DNA from: Streptomyces sp. AC558_RSS880
GTDB lineage: Bacteria > Actinomycetota > Actinomycetes > Streptomycetales > Streptomycetaceae
DNA: 64,000 bases
Reading direction: 5' to 3'
NCBI RefSeq assembly: GCF_019049255.1
Contig: NZ_JAGMUJ010000159.1
Coordinates: forward strand, 143,871 to 207,870
Positions 15,840 to 23,439 of this stretch are shown piece after piece. The translations under genes and the position numbers were made by a program. Position 1 is the first letter of the stretch. Each line of letters opens with the position of its first letter. The notes under the pieces are model-generated. The model was not told where the DNA came from. It saw only the letters and a program-made list of their open reading frames with translations, and ran no database searches.

Positions 15840-16615
15840 CCGGACTGCGGTACGTCTACGCGGTCTGCCGCCCCTACGGCACACCGCTCCAGGCACAGCT
15901 GACCGGGGTCGGAGGTGATCCGCCCCGGCTGCTGCCCCACCACGGCCTGGTGGCCGTCGTCAGCCACGTACCCGAGGCGGACTTCGCGGAGGAGCCGCTG
16001 CGCGCGCACCTGGAGGACCTCGACTGGCTGACCGCGGTCGCCCGCGCCCACCAGGGAGTGATCGACGCGCTCACCACCGTCACGACCCCGCTGCCGCTGC
16101 GGCTCGGCACCGTGTTCCGCGACGACAGCGGCGTACGGACCATGATGGAGGCGCGCGAGGAGAGCTTCCTGCGCACCCTGGACCGGCTGGAGGGTCGGGT
16201 CGAGTGGGGCGTCAAGGTCTACGTCGAGTCGGACCGGGCGCCGGAGACTCCCGCCGCGCCCGCGCCGAAACCGGCGTCCGGCCGGGACTACCTGCGACAG
16301 CGGCGGATGCAGACGAAATCGCAGGACGATCTGTGGCAGCGGGCCGAGACGTTCGCGACCCGGCTGCACGAGACCCTTTCCGGGGCCGCCGAGGCCTCCC
16401 GGCTGCACGCGCCGCAGAATCCCACGCTCTCCGGCGCCTCCGGGCGGAATGTGCTCAATGCCGCCTATCTCGTGCCCCGTGTGAAATCCGAGGAATTCGT
16501 GGAAAAGGTGGACCGTACGAAGGACAGCGTGCCCGGAATACGTGTCGAACTCACCGGTCCCTGGGCGGCCTATTCGTTCGCCGGTGAGGAAATCGCCGAG
16601 GAGGAGGGGCCGTGA
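15836..16615 (+). CDS. gvpL: gas vesicle protein GvpL (GvpL/GvpF family)
   Basis: A 259-aa second GvpF/L paralogue: GLRYVYAVCRPYGTP at the start, LPLRLGTVFRDDSGVRTMM, GRVEWGVKVYVESDR, and RNVLNAAYLVPRVKSEEFV with ELTGPWAAYSFA at the end. It is about as divergent from GvpF as expected for separate paralogues. In halophiles GvpL binds several Gvps and may act as an assembly hub. Overlaps gvpJ and gvpS by 4 bp each. Confidence 0.92.
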   Translation: MTGLRYVYAVCRPYGTPLQAQLTGVGGDPPRLLPHHGLVAVVSHVPEADFAEEPLRAHLEDLDWLTAVARAHQGVIDALTTVTTPLPLRLGTVFRDDSGVRTMMEAREESFLRTLDRLEGRVEWGVKVYVESDRAPETPAAPAPKPASGRDYLRQRRMQTKSQDDLWQRAETFATRLHETLSGAAEASRLHAPQNPTLSGASGRNVLNAAYLVPRVKSEEFVEKVDRTKDSVPGIRVELTGPWAAYSFAGEEIAEEEGP

Positions 16616-16800
16616 CCGTCGTCGAACGCCGCGAAATAGCCCTGGTGGACCTGCTCGACCGGCTCCTGGCCGGCGGGGTCGTCATCACGGGGGACATCAC
16701 GCTGCGCATCGCGGACGTCGACCTGGTCCGCATCGACCTCAACGCGCTCATCAGCTCCGTGAACGCGCGGGTCCCCTCGCCCTTCGAGGAGTCGCGGTGA
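16612..16800 (+). CDS. gvpS: gas vesicle protein GvpS (short GvpA family)
   Basis: A 62-aa protein that is little more than the GvpA core: REIALVDLLDRLLAGGVVIT then GDITLRIADVDLVRIDLNAL. GvpS is one of the GvpA/J/M/S paralogues and is a minor component. It lacks the long tails of GvpA and GvpJ. GTG start overlaps the gvpL stop. Confidence 0.9.
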   Translation: MTVVERREIALVDLLDRLLAGGVVITGDITLRIADVDLVRIDLNALISSVNARVPSPFEESR

Positions 16801-17117
16801 CGGCCGGCCCGGACGAGCGGCACGTCGCACCGCACGGCAGCCGGCACAGGAGCCTGGACCTGGAGCCGGACACGGTCGAACGCGACCTGATCAAGCTGGT
16901 GCTCACCGTCGTGGAGCTGCTGCGCCAGCTCATGGAGCGGCAGGCGCTGCGCCGGTTCGACGAGGGGGACCTGAGCGAGGAGCAGGAGGAGCGGGTCGGG
17001 CTCACCCTCATGCTGCTCGAGGACCGCATGGCGGAACTGCGGGACCGCTACGGACTGCGGCCCGAGGACCTGAATCTGGACCTCGGGCCGCTCGGACCGC
17101 TGCTTCCCCGGGACTGA
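16797..17117 (+). CDS. gvpK: gas vesicle protein GvpK
   Basis: A 106-aa protein with the GvpK signature: ERDLIKLVLTVVELLRQLME, then QALRRFDEGDLSEEQEERVG and DRYGLRPEDLNLDLGPLG. GvpK is required for vesicle formation in several hosts; its exact role is unsettled. GTG start overlaps gvpS. The last codons and the stop (17115-17117) lie inside the left arm of a 29-bp perfect inverted repeat that ends the operon. Confidence 0.92.
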   Translation: MTAGPDERHVAPHGSRHRSLDLEPDTVERDLIKLVLTVVELLRQLMERQALRRFDEGDLSEEQEERVGLTLMLLEDRMAELRDRYGLRPEDLNLDLGPLGPLLPRD

Positions 17118-17172
17118 TTTCCGATCGTTCCCGGGGACTGATGCCCGGGAACGATCGGAAATCAGTCCCGGG
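17107..17172 (+). terminator. 29-bp perfect hairpin ending the gvp operon, containing the gvpK stop
   Basis: Positions 17107-17135 are perfectly complementary to 17144-17172 with an 8-nt loop (GACTGATG). The left arm includes the last three gvpK codons and the TGA. It has no U-tract, as usual for Streptomyces. It is much longer than a normal terminator and could also block 3' exonucleases or anti-terminate the opposite strand. Confidence 0.75.
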
Positions 17173-17240
17173 AACGATTTTCGGGAACGATCGGGAATGA
17201 TTTCCAGGGCTGATCCCCGGGACCGGGTCCCGGGGATTTC
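17137..17240. repeat. CGGGAACGAT repeat cluster downstream of gvpK
   Basis: After the hairpin, CGGGAACGAT occurs at 17146, 17168 and 17182, with the variant CGGGAATGAT at 17192; the reverse complement ATCGTTCCCG is in the left hairpin arm. A second inverted repeat with 12-bp arms and a 1-nt centre follows (17213-17224 and 17226-17237). The region looks built from local duplication of one ~15-bp unit in both orientations. Confidence 0.7.
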
Positions 17241-17248
17241 CCGTCACC

Positions 17249-17419
17249 TCACCACCGGTACCAGCGGCCCCTGCCCCCACCCGCCGACGTGCTGCGCATG
17301 AAGAATCCCAGGAGCCACACGATCAGAACCGCCAGGGCAATCCACCAGAGAACCTTTACCGCGAATCCGGCACCGAAAAGGATCAGTGCCAGAAGCAGGA
17401 CCAGAAGAATGGGAACCAT
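17249..17419 (-). CDS. 56-aa hydrophobic membrane protein
   Basis: A short gene with ATG at 17417-17419, AGGAGG 8 bp upstream, and TGA at 17249-17251. The 56-aa product has two hydrophobic stretches (VPILLVLLLALILFGAGFA and LWWIALAVLIVWLLGFF) and ends with a basic Gly-rich RGRWYRW tail. Small hydrophobic proteins with this exact layout are common in Streptomyces and are simply annotated hydrophobic protein; the function is unknown. It is convergent with gvpK, so the gvp hairpin and repeat cluster lie between the two genes. Confidence 0.85.
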   Translation of the reverse strand: MVPILLVLLLALILFGAGFAVKVLWWIALAVLIVWLLGFFMRSTSAGGGRGRWYRW

Positions 17420-17461
17420 AATGTCAACCTCCTGACATCCTGGTTGCCCGGAAAACGCGAT

Positions 17462-18283
17462 TCAGGCTTCCTTGCGGCAGAGAATTTCCCCGTGCAGCAC
17501 GCTGAACCAGCCGTCGTCCCGGTCGCCCCATTCCCGCCACGCCCCGGCCACTTCCCGCAGTCGCCGCCGAGTGGCGTGGCCGCCGTCGACCGCCTGCTCG
17601 GCATAGGCCGACGCCACCGTGCGGTCCGCCCACAGGCCGCTCCACCAGGCCCGCTCCCCGGCGGTCGAGAAGGTCCAGGTGGCCGAGGTCGCGGTGACGT
17701 CCGTGAAGCCCGCGGCGAGCGCCCAGGATTTCAGCCGCCGCCCGGCGTCCGGCTCGCCCCCGTTGGCCCGGGCCACCCGCCGGTAGAGGTCCAGCCAGTC
17801 GTCCATGCCCGGTGACGGCGGGTACCAGGTCATCGCCGCGTAGTCCGAGTCCCGGACGGCGACGAACCCGCCCGGCCTGGTCACCCGCCGCATCTCGCGC
17901 AGCGCCCCCACCGGATCGCCCACGTGCTGGAGCACCTGATGGGCGTGGACCACGCAGAACGTGTCGTCCGGGAAGTCCAGGGCGTGGACGTCCCCCACCG
18001 CGAAGTCGGTGTTCGTCAGCCCCCGCTCGCCGGCCACCGCCCGGGCCTGCTCCAGGATCGCCGGCTCCCGGTCGAGGCCGGTGACGTGCCCGTCGGGGAC
18101 GAGCCCCGCCAGGTCCGCGGTGATGGTGCCGGGCCCGCACCCGATGTCCAGGATCCGCATGTGGGGTTCGAGGACCCCGAGGAGGTACGCCGCCGAGTTC
18201 TCGGCGGTCCGCCAGGTGTGCGACCGCAGCACCGACTCGTGGTGGCCGTGCGTGTAGACGGCGGTCTCCCGCGCTTCCGGCAT
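17462..18283 (-). CDS. class I SAM-dependent methyltransferase (UbiE-like)
   Basis: A 273-aa methyltransferase with a standard SAM-binding core: motif I ILDIGCGPGTITADLA near 44, the acidic GLDREP at the end of strand 2, VGDVHALDFPD and a motif V-type VVHAHQVLQHVGDP. The C-terminal 100 residues are Trp-rich (AWWSGLWADRT, EWGDRDDGWFS). Substrate is unknown; the relatives include menaquinone/ubiquinone and small-molecule methylases. It is divergent from the ABC-F gene. Confidence 0.88.
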   Translation of the reverse strand: MPEARETAVYTHGHHESVLRSHTWRTAENSAAYLLGVLEPHMRILDIGCGPGTITADLAGLVPDGHVTGLDREPAILEQARAVAGERGLTNTDFAVGDVHALDFPDDTFCVVHAHQVLQHVGDPVGALREMRRVTRPGGFVAVRDSDYAAMTWYPPSPGMDDWLDLYRRVARANGGEPDAGRRLKSWALAAGFTDVTATSATWTFSTAGERAWWSGLWADRTVASAYAEQAVDGGHATRRRLREVAGAWREWGDRDDGWFSVLHGEILCRKEA

Positions 18284-18345
18284 GACGAGCCCACCCCTTC
18301 CACTCTCGTAGGAGGGCGCTCACGCTACGCCCGGCCCCCGCATTC

Positions 18346-18378
18346 TGAGACGCGTGTTTCACATATTGGGACGCGTCT
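18346..18378. promoter_or_regulatory. candidate operator between the methyltransferase and ABC-F genes
   Basis: TGAGACGCGT (18346-18355) and TGGGACGCGT (18367-18376) are direct repeats with a 21-bp period, and the same bases contain an inverted repeat AGACGCGT/ACGCGTCT (18348-18355, 18371-18378). The 144-bp divergent intergenic region is AT-richer here than its surroundings. This suggests a regulator binding site; the regulator is unknown. Confidence 0.45.
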
Positions 18379-18427
18379 GTGGGAAACCGTTTGCCGCCTG
18401 CGCCGACGATCCCGCACAATCCCCACC

Positions 18428-20047
18428 ATGGGTCACCTGGAAGCCGCGCATCTCGAGTACCACCTCCCCGACGGGAGGACGCTGCTGGGCGATGTCTCCT
18501 TCCGGGTGGGGGAGGGAGCCGTAGTGGCCCTCGTCGGGCCCAACGGCGCGGGCAAGACCACCCTGCTGCGCCTCCTCGCCGGCGAGCTGAAGCCGCACGG
18601 CGGCTCCGTCACCGTCACCGGCGGGCTCGGCGTCATGCGCCAGTTCGTCGGCTCCGTACGGGACGAGACGACCGTGCGCGACCTGCTCGTCTCCGTGGCG
18701 CAGCCCGGGATCCGGGAGGCCGCCCGCGCCGTCGACGCCGCCGAACACGCCCTCATGACGGTGGACGACGAGGCCGCCCAGCTGGCGTACGCGCAGGCCC
18801 TCGCCGACTGGGCCGAGGCGCGCGGGTACGAGGCCGAGACGCTGTGGGACATCTGCACCACCGCCGCGCTGGGCGTGCCGTACGAGAAGGCGCAGTGGCG
18901 CGAGGTCCGCACCCTCTCCGGGGGCGAACAGAAACGCCTGGTCCTCGAGGCGCTGCTGCGCGGCACCGACGAGGTGCTGCTGCTCGACGAGCCGGACAAC
19001 TACCTCGACGTGCCCGGCAAGCGCTGGCTGGAGGAACGGCTCGCCGAGACCCGCAAGACCGTCCTCTTCGTCTCCCACGACCGCGAACTCCTCGCCCGCG
19101 CCGCCCAGAAGATCGTCTCCCTGGAGCCGGGTCCCGCGGGCGCCGACGCGTGGGTGCACGGCGGCGGCTTCGCCACCTTCCACCAGGCCCGGCGGGAACG
19201 CTTCGCCCGCTTCGAGGAACTGCGCCGCCGCTGGGACGAGAAGCACGCGCAGCTGAAGAAGCTGGTCCTGACGCTGCGTCAGGCCGCCGAGAACAGCCAC
19301 GACATGGCGTCCCGCTACCGTGCCGCCCAGACCAGGCTGCGCAAGTTCGAGGAGGCCGGCCCGCCGCCGGAGCCCCCGCGCGAGCAGGACATCAGGATGC
19401 GCCTCAAGGGCGGCCGTACCGGAGTGCGCGCCGTCACCTGCGAGGGGCTCGAACTCACCGGCCTGATGAAACCCTTCGACCTGGAGGTCTTCTACGGCGA
19501 ACGGGTCGCCGTGCTCGGCTCCAACGGCTCCGGCAAGTCCCACTTCCTGCGCCTGCTCGCCGGCGACGGCGTGGCCCACACCGGGAACTGGAAACTCGGT
19601 GCGCGCGTGCTGCCCGGACACTTCGCGCAGACCCACGCCCACCCCGAACTGCTGGGCCGCACCCTCCTGGACATCCTGTGGACCGAACACTCCCAGGACC
19701 GGGGCGCCGCCATGTCGCGCCTGCGCCGCTACGAGCTGACCCAGCAGGCCGAGCAGAGCTTCGACCGCCTCTCCGGCGGCCAGCAGGCCCGCTTCCAGAT
19801 CCTGCTCCTGGAGCTCCAGGGCGTCACGGCCCTGCTCCTCGACGAGCCGACCGACAACCTCGACCTGGAATCGGCCGAAGCGCTCCAGGAAGGCCTGGAG
19901 GGCTTCGAGGGCACAGTCCTCGCCGTCACCCACGACCGCTGGTTCGCCCGCTCCTTCGACCGCTTCCTGGTCTTCGGCGGCGACGGTCGTGTCAGGGAGA
20001 CCTCCGAACCGGTGTGGGACGAACGCCGGGTGGAACGAGTTCGCTGA
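18428..20047 (+). CDS. ABC-F family ATPase
   Basis: A 539-aa protein with two ATPase cassettes and no membrane part. Cassette 1: Walker A GPNGAGKTT near 38, signature LSGGEQKR near 163, Walker B LLLDEPDN near 185. Cassette 2: GSNGSGKSH near 364, LSGGQQARF near 449, LLLDEPTDNLD near 470. The linker (about 270-300) is charged and helical. ABC-F proteins bind the ribosome E site and rescue or protect translation; some give antibiotic resistance. The second Walker A ends in Ser-His rather than the usual Ser-Thr. No resistance claim can be made from sequence. Confidence 0.9.
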   Translation: MGHLEAAHLEYHLPDGRTLLGDVSFRVGEGAVVALVGPNGAGKTTLLRLLAGELKPHGGSVTVTGGLGVMRQFVGSVRDETTVRDLLVSVAQPGIREAARAVDAAEHALMTVDDEAAQLAYAQALADWAEARGYEAETLWDICTTAALGVPYEKAQWREVRTLSGGEQKRLVLEALLRGTDEVLLLDEPDNYLDVPGKRWLEERLAETRKTVLFVSHDRELLARAAQKIVSLEPGPAGADAWVHGGGFATFHQARRERFARFEELRRRWDEKHAQLKKLVLTLRQAAENSHDMASRYRAAQTRLRKFEEAGPPPEPPREQDIRMRLKGGRTGVRAVTCEGLELTGLMKPFDLEVFYGERVAVLGSNGSGKSHFLRLLAGDGVAHTGNWKLGARVLPGHFAQTHAHPELLGRTLLDILWTEHSQDRGAAMSRLRRYELTQQAEQSFDRLSGGQQARFQILLLELQGVTALLLDEPTDNLDLESAEALQEGLEGFEGTVLAVTHDRWFARSFDRFLVFGGDGRVRETSEPVWDERRVERVR

Positions 20048-20057
20048 CGGCGGCGGA

Positions 20058-21170
20058 TCACTTCCAGCGCAGCAGCGCGCCCAGTCCGCCGACCGGTGCG
20101 TCGTCCGGCGCGTCCGGCGCCAGGGACACCGCCAGCGCGGGCGCGTCCGTCGCGACCGCCGAGCGGATCAGCGCGTCGTCCGCCCGCGCCGACCAGGAGT
20201 TCTGCTCACCGAGCACCTTCAGGTCCGTACGCCGCACCGCCAACTGGTCCGGATCCTCACCGATCCACACCTCACGGTGCGCGTCGGCCGAGTCCGGCCG
20301 GATCAGCAGCTCGTCGATCCGGTGCTCACGCGCGGCCTCGACCAGCGCCGGCACGCCCTCCGCGGCACCCGCGCGGCCCTCGTCGTCGGGGCTGCGGGCG
20401 GCGAGGAACCGCTCCAGTTCGGCGGCGGCACGGTCATGGATGTGCTCCGTGCGGATCCGCTCGACGTCCTCGTCGAGCAGCCGGCTGCCGGCGCCGCGCG
20501 AGGCCTCGACCACCAGGTCGTGCAGCCGCTGCGGCAGCCGCTCGCGCACGGAGTGCCGCTCCCGGTCGTCACCGACGAGGATCAGCAGATCGGCGCCGGT
20601 CTCCTCGTGGCAGACGGCGAGCGCGTCGGCGATCTCCGCGGCGTTGTGCTCCCAGGTGTTCTCCACCCGCAGCTGGAAATGGCGCTCCGACCAGTCCACG
20701 GAGCCGGTCCGGTGCAGCGGCCACTGCCGCCCGGTGACACCGCCGACGTCGTCCCGGCCGAGCGCGCTGCGCAGCTCGAAGTCCGCGCCCCTGCGGTCGA
20801 CGTAGGCGACGATGCACACGGGGTCCTCACCGGCCAGCTCCAGCAGCGGCGTGACCCGGGGCAGCGGCGCCCACTGGGCCCAGTCGCGCTGCGGGGACCG
20901 GGCCAGCGGCGGGTCGAGGACCACCTCGCCGTCCCGGGCGAACAGTGCGCGGCCGTGCGGTTCGGGGGAGTGCCGCAGATCCTCCAGAGCGCGGCGCACG
21001 GCCTGGCAGGTCGTCTCGTCCGCACCCTGGCCGGCCAGCTCCCGGGCCATCGCCTGCGCCGTCAGCTGCCGTTCCTGAGGGGTGTGCTCCGTGTGCCGGG
21101 AGGTGTCGACGTAGACGGATGCCCAGGGGCCGGGACGTTCGTAGAGTGGATGCAGGAAAGCGAGTTCCAT
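20058..21170 (-). CDS. Vms1/Ankzf1-type (baeRF2) peptidyl-tRNA hydrolase-like protein
   Basis: A 370-aa protein of the bacterial archaeo-eukaryotic release factor family 2 (Vms1/Ankzf1-like). It has the eRF1-like fold elements DPVCIVAYVDRRGADFELR, then ALAVCHEETGADLLILVGDD and a C-terminal GEQNSWSARADDALIRSAV. Relatives such as mycobacterial Rv2629 are linked to dormancy and ribosome-associated quality control. The ATG at 21170 has a GGGAGGGAG ribosome site. A SigB-type promoter motif lies ~50 bp upstream, so it may be stress-induced. Confidence 0.85.
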   Translation of the reverse strand: MELAFLHPLYERPGPWASVYVDTSRHTEHTPQERQLTAQAMARELAGQGADETTCQAVRRALEDLRHSPEPHGRALFARDGEVVLDPPLARSPQRDWAQWAPLPRVTPLLELAGEDPVCIVAYVDRRGADFELRSALGRDDVGGVTGRQWPLHRTGSVDWSERHFQLRVENTWEHNAAEIADALAVCHEETGADLLILVGDDRERHSVRERLPQRLHDLVVEASRGAGSRLLDEDVERIRTEHIHDRAAAELERFLAARSPDDEGRAGAAEGVPALVEAAREHRIDELLIRPDSADAHREVWIGEDPDQLAVRRTDLKVLGEQNSWSARADDALIRSAVATDAPALAVSLAPDAPDDAPVGGLGALLRWK

Positions 21171-21218
21171 GGCTCCCTCCCGGTTGCCGTTCGGGGTAGT
21201 GCTTGTGCCGTCGGGCGG

Positions 21219-21243
21219 GTACCCGGACCACATGAACGCACAC
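21219..21243 (-). promoter_or_regulatory. SigB-type promoter motif upstream of the Vms1-like gene
   Basis: On the minus strand GTGT is followed after 15 bp by GGGTAC, ending ~49 bp before the ATG. It has the same hexamer, -35 element and spacing as the motif at 23019-23043. Confidence 0.55.
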
Positions 21244-21261
21244 GACGAGCGGGGCACCACG

Positions 21262-21519
21262 ATGACCGGAGTCGAGCCGGACCGCCTGGACGACCAGCAG
21301 CTCATGAAGGAACTGGAGACCATCCACCGCACGCGGCACGACACACTGCTGTACGGCTCCAACGACGCGCTGCGCGCCCACAACGAGCGGATGGCGCAGC
21401 TGGAGGGCGAGTACCTGCGCCGCAATCCGCGCCGCCCGGTGGCCGCGGGCCGCACCCGCGAAGGTGCCCGGGAGCGGGGTGCCGCGGACACCACGACACC
21501 CACGACCCCGGGCACCTGA
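21262..21519 (+). CDS. DUF6158 family small protein
   Basis: An 85-aa protein beginning MTGVEPDRLDDQQLMKELE, with the conserved helix TIHRTRHDTLLYGSNDALRAH and EGEYLRRNP. This matches the actinobacterial DUF6158 family; the function is unknown. The family usually starts with M-T-G, so ATG 21262 was chosen; an in-frame ATG at 21232 would add 10 residues and overlap the promoter motif of the divergent Vms1-like gene. It ends 12 bp before the convergent PfpI gene. Confidence 0.8.
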   Translation: MTGVEPDRLDDQQLMKELETIHRTRHDTLLYGSNDALRAHNERMAQLEGEYLRRNPRRPVAAGRTREGARERGAADTTTPTTPGT

Positions 21520-21531
21520 CCGGTCTGCGGC

Positions 21532-22077
21532 CTACGGGGCCGTCTCCGCCCCGAACACCTCGAGGCAGGTCTCGCAGAAGGCCTTGAGGTCGTCCGGCTT
21601 GCGGCTGGTGACCAGTTTGTTCGGCCCGTGGTCACACACCTTCACCTGCTCGTCGACCCAGGTGGCGCCGGCGTTGCGGAGGTCGGTCCGCAGGCTGGGC
21701 CAGCTGGTCAGCTCCCGGCCCCGGACGACGTCGGCCTCGATCAGGGTCCAGGGGGCGTGGCAGATCGCGGCGACCGGCCGGCCCTGCTCGAAGAAGTCCC
21801 GCACGAACGCGACGGCCTTGTCGTCCATGCGCAGGAAGTCCGGGTTGGCCACCCCGCCCGGCAGCACCAGCCCGCCGAAGGAGTCCGCCGACGTCTCGCC
21901 GACGACCTCCTGCACGGGGAAGGTGTCCGCCTTGTCGAGATGGTTGAACGCCTGGATCTTCCCCGGCCTCGTCGACACGAGCACCGCTTCGTGACCGGCG
22001 TCCACGGCCGCCTGCCACGGCTCGGTCAGTTCCACCTGCTCGACGCCCTCGGGCGCGGTCAGGAATGCGATTCGCAT
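21532..22077 (-). CDS. DJ-1/PfpI family protein (YhbO-like)
   Basis: A 181-aa class I glutamine-amidotransferase-like protein. The nucleophile Cys is in AAICHAPW near 105, with Glu early in the chain (LTEPWQAA) and the GLVLPGGVANPDFL turn, the PfpI layout. Such proteins act as stress-related deglycases or hydratases of glyoxals, or as proteases; which holds is debated. It is followed on the same strand by nothing close, but sits in a group of stress-type genes. It begins 21 bp from the CBS-domain gene stop at 22099. Confidence 0.9.
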   Translation of the reverse strand: MRIAFLTAPEGVEQVELTEPWQAAVDAGHEAVLVSTRPGKIQAFNHLDKADTFPVQEVVGETSADSFGGLVLPGGVANPDFLRMDDKAVAFVRDFFEQGRPVAAICHAPWTLIEADVVRGRELTSWPSLRTDLRNAGATWVDEQVKVCDHGPNKLVTSRKPDDLKAFCETCLEVFGAETAP

Positions 22078-22098
22078 GATGGCACTACGTCCCTTCGT

Positions 22099-22524
22099 TC
22101 AGCTGCTCCTGTCCGGCTCCGCACGGCTGATGTCGGCCAGCGCCGAGCCGGGTTCCCGCGCCTCGGCCAGATCGCCGAGACTCACCAGCCCGACCGGCAG
22201 ACCGCCCTCGACCACCGGAATCCGGCGTATCGCGTGTTCACGCATCAGGGCGACGGCCGAGGACACCGGATCGTCCGGGGCGAGCGTCAACGGGTCCGGC
22301 GTGCACACCGACTCCACGCTCACCTCGAGCGGATCCGCGCCCCGGGCGACCGCGCGGACCGTGATGTCGCGGTCGGTGAGCACGCCGACGACCCGCTGTC
22401 CGTCGGCCACCACCACGTCGCCGATGTGCTGGGTGCGCATCAGCTGCGCCGCCTCGACGATCGAGGCGTCCGGGCGCACGGCGACCACGCCCGGAGTCAT
22501 CACGTCCTTGACGAACTCGGCCAT
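22099..22524 (-). CDS. two-CBS-domain protein
   Basis: A 141-aa protein of two tandem CBS domains (about 6-60 and 72-127): VKDVMTPGVVAVRPDASIVE and DVVVADGQRVVGVLTDRDIT for the first, CTPDPLTLAPDDPVSSAVAL and RRIPVVEGGLPVGLVSLGDLA for the second. CBS pairs bind adenosine nucleotides and often sense energy status. In Streptomyces such proteins form part of the osmotic/general stress regulon. The ATG has a GGAGGGAGG site upstream. Confidence 0.92.
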   Translation of the reverse strand: MAEFVKDVMTPGVVAVRPDASIVEAAQLMRTQHIGDVVVADGQRVVGVLTDRDITVRAVARGADPLEVSVESVCTPDPLTLAPDDPVSSAVALMREHAIRRIPVVEGGLPVGLVSLGDLAEAREPGSALADISRAEPDRSS

Positions 22525-22549
22525 GACCGAGGCCTCCCTCCGGTCCCGG

Positions 22550-22587
22550 CCGCCGGGGCACCGCGGCCGGCCGCGGTGCCCCGGCGG
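22550..22587 (-). terminator. 38-bp uninterrupted palindrome between the DUF2795 and CBS genes
   Basis: A perfect 19+19 bp palindrome centred between 22568 and 22569 follows the DUF2795 stop by 5 bp (minus strand). It is the most likely terminator of that gene. Confidence 0.7.
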
Positions 22588-22592
22588 ACCGG

Positions 22593-22985
22593 TTACGCGG
22601 TCTCCGTCTCCCGGGACCGGGTCAGCGCCTCGGCCAGCTCCTGGACGCTGGTGTAGCGGGCCTGGCGCGGCAGCCGCTCCAACGCCTCGATGAGCGTGTC
22701 GGGCGCGTAGCGCCGGTCCAGGGCGCGCATCAGCTCGCGCGGGCCCGCGGGGAACGCCCCGCGGCCCAGGATCCTGGCCAGTTCCAGCCGCACCGACTCC
22801 AGTGACGTCGGGCCGCGGCCCGGCGTCACCGGGCCGTACGCGACCTCGGGGTCGTCGTCGGCGAACGGCTCCGGGTCGTGCCACTCCTCGGTACGGGTGG
22901 GGTGCCCGGACCGCAGCAGACCCTGCAGTTCGTGCTTCATCTCGTCGTCGCGGTGGACGCTGAGCCGGTCGCTGCCTCGCTGCAT
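22593..22985 (-). CDS. DUF2795 domain protein
   Basis: A 130-aa protein. Residues 1-35 hold MQRGSDRLSVHRDDEMKHEL, while the C-terminal ~50 residues (GAFPAGPRELMRALDRR, LIEALERLPRQARYTSVQEL) fit the DUF2795 pattern of small helical proteins. The function is unknown. The ATG has CTGGAGGGAGAC before it, and a SigB-type promoter motif (23019-23043) ~34 bp upstream. Longer in-frame starts exist but lack support. Confidence 0.75.
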   Translation of the reverse strand: MQRGSDRLSVHRDDEMKHELQGLLRSGHPTRTEEWHDPEPFADDDPEVAYGPVTPGRGPTSLESVRLELARILGRGAFPAGPRELMRALDRRYAPDTLIEALERLPRQARYTSVQELAEALTRSRETETA

Positions 22986-23018
22986 GTCTCCCTCCAGATC
23001 CTTCGGGGTGCGCACCGC

Positions 23019-23043
23019 GTACCCGAGGAGCGGAGGGCGACAC
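23019..23043 (-). promoter_or_regulatory. SigB-type promoter motif upstream of the DUF2795 gene
   Basis: On the minus strand GTGT-N15-GGGTAC, with the -10 hexamer at 23019-23024 and the -35 element at 23040-23043. A perfect fit to the SigB-type consensus. Confidence 0.6.
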
Positions 23044-23145
23044 GGGAGTTCGGGTTCCGGATCGTCACGGCCCGGGGTTTGGCCGCCGGAGGGCGGGAGA
23101 CCCGCATCCCCACGCCCCCCACGCGCCTCCCGGAAAGGACAGGCC

Positions 23146-23286
23146 ATGGCGGTGCTCGCCGTGCTCATCCCGCTTCTCATGCTCGGCGTGATCCTGATGC
23201 TGGGCCGCTACGAGGAGCTCCTGCTGCCGCCCGCACCGCCCGAGGCCGACCCGGCCGAAGCCCGGCTGGGGGGTTTGGGGCGGTGA
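23146..23286 (+). CDS. 46-aa small membrane protein
   Basis: A 46-aa frame starting MAVLAVLIPLLMLGVILMLG, one transmembrane segment followed by an RYEELLLPPAPPE motif and an Ala/Glu-rich end. The ATG is preceded by a GGAAAGGAC ribosome site. Similar single-span proteins occur in other Streptomyces; the function is unknown. It is divergent from DUF2795 and lies 153 bp before the sigma factor gene. Confidence 0.7.
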   Translation: MAVLAVLIPLLMLGVILMLGRYEELLLPPAPPEADPAEARLGGLGR

Positions 23287-23439
23287 AGCGGGGGCAGGCG
23301 CGGATCCAGTGCTTCGGACAGGAGGCACGTCCGTGGAGGCGGTGTCGCGCCGCTCCGGGCGCGCCCGTCCCCGACCGGCGCGCTCGCCACGGTGACCGTC
23401 CGTCCCCGAGCACCCCCCCCGAGGGAGCTGCGACGCACC

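Noticed and set aside
17008..17280. 90-aa minus frame with repeated PGISP-like motifs
   Set aside because: It is the translation of the gvpK-terminal hairpin and repeat cluster; no ribosome site, and it overlaps gvpK.
18165..18185. GGTTCGAGGACC-like segment considered as a tRNA T-loop
   Set aside because: It lies within the methyltransferase coding region and no cloverleaf could be formed around it.
18428..20047. Antibiotic resistance claim for the ABC-F protein
   Set aside because: Sequence alone does not separate resistance-type from housekeeping ABC-F proteins, and no biosynthetic cluster is nearby.
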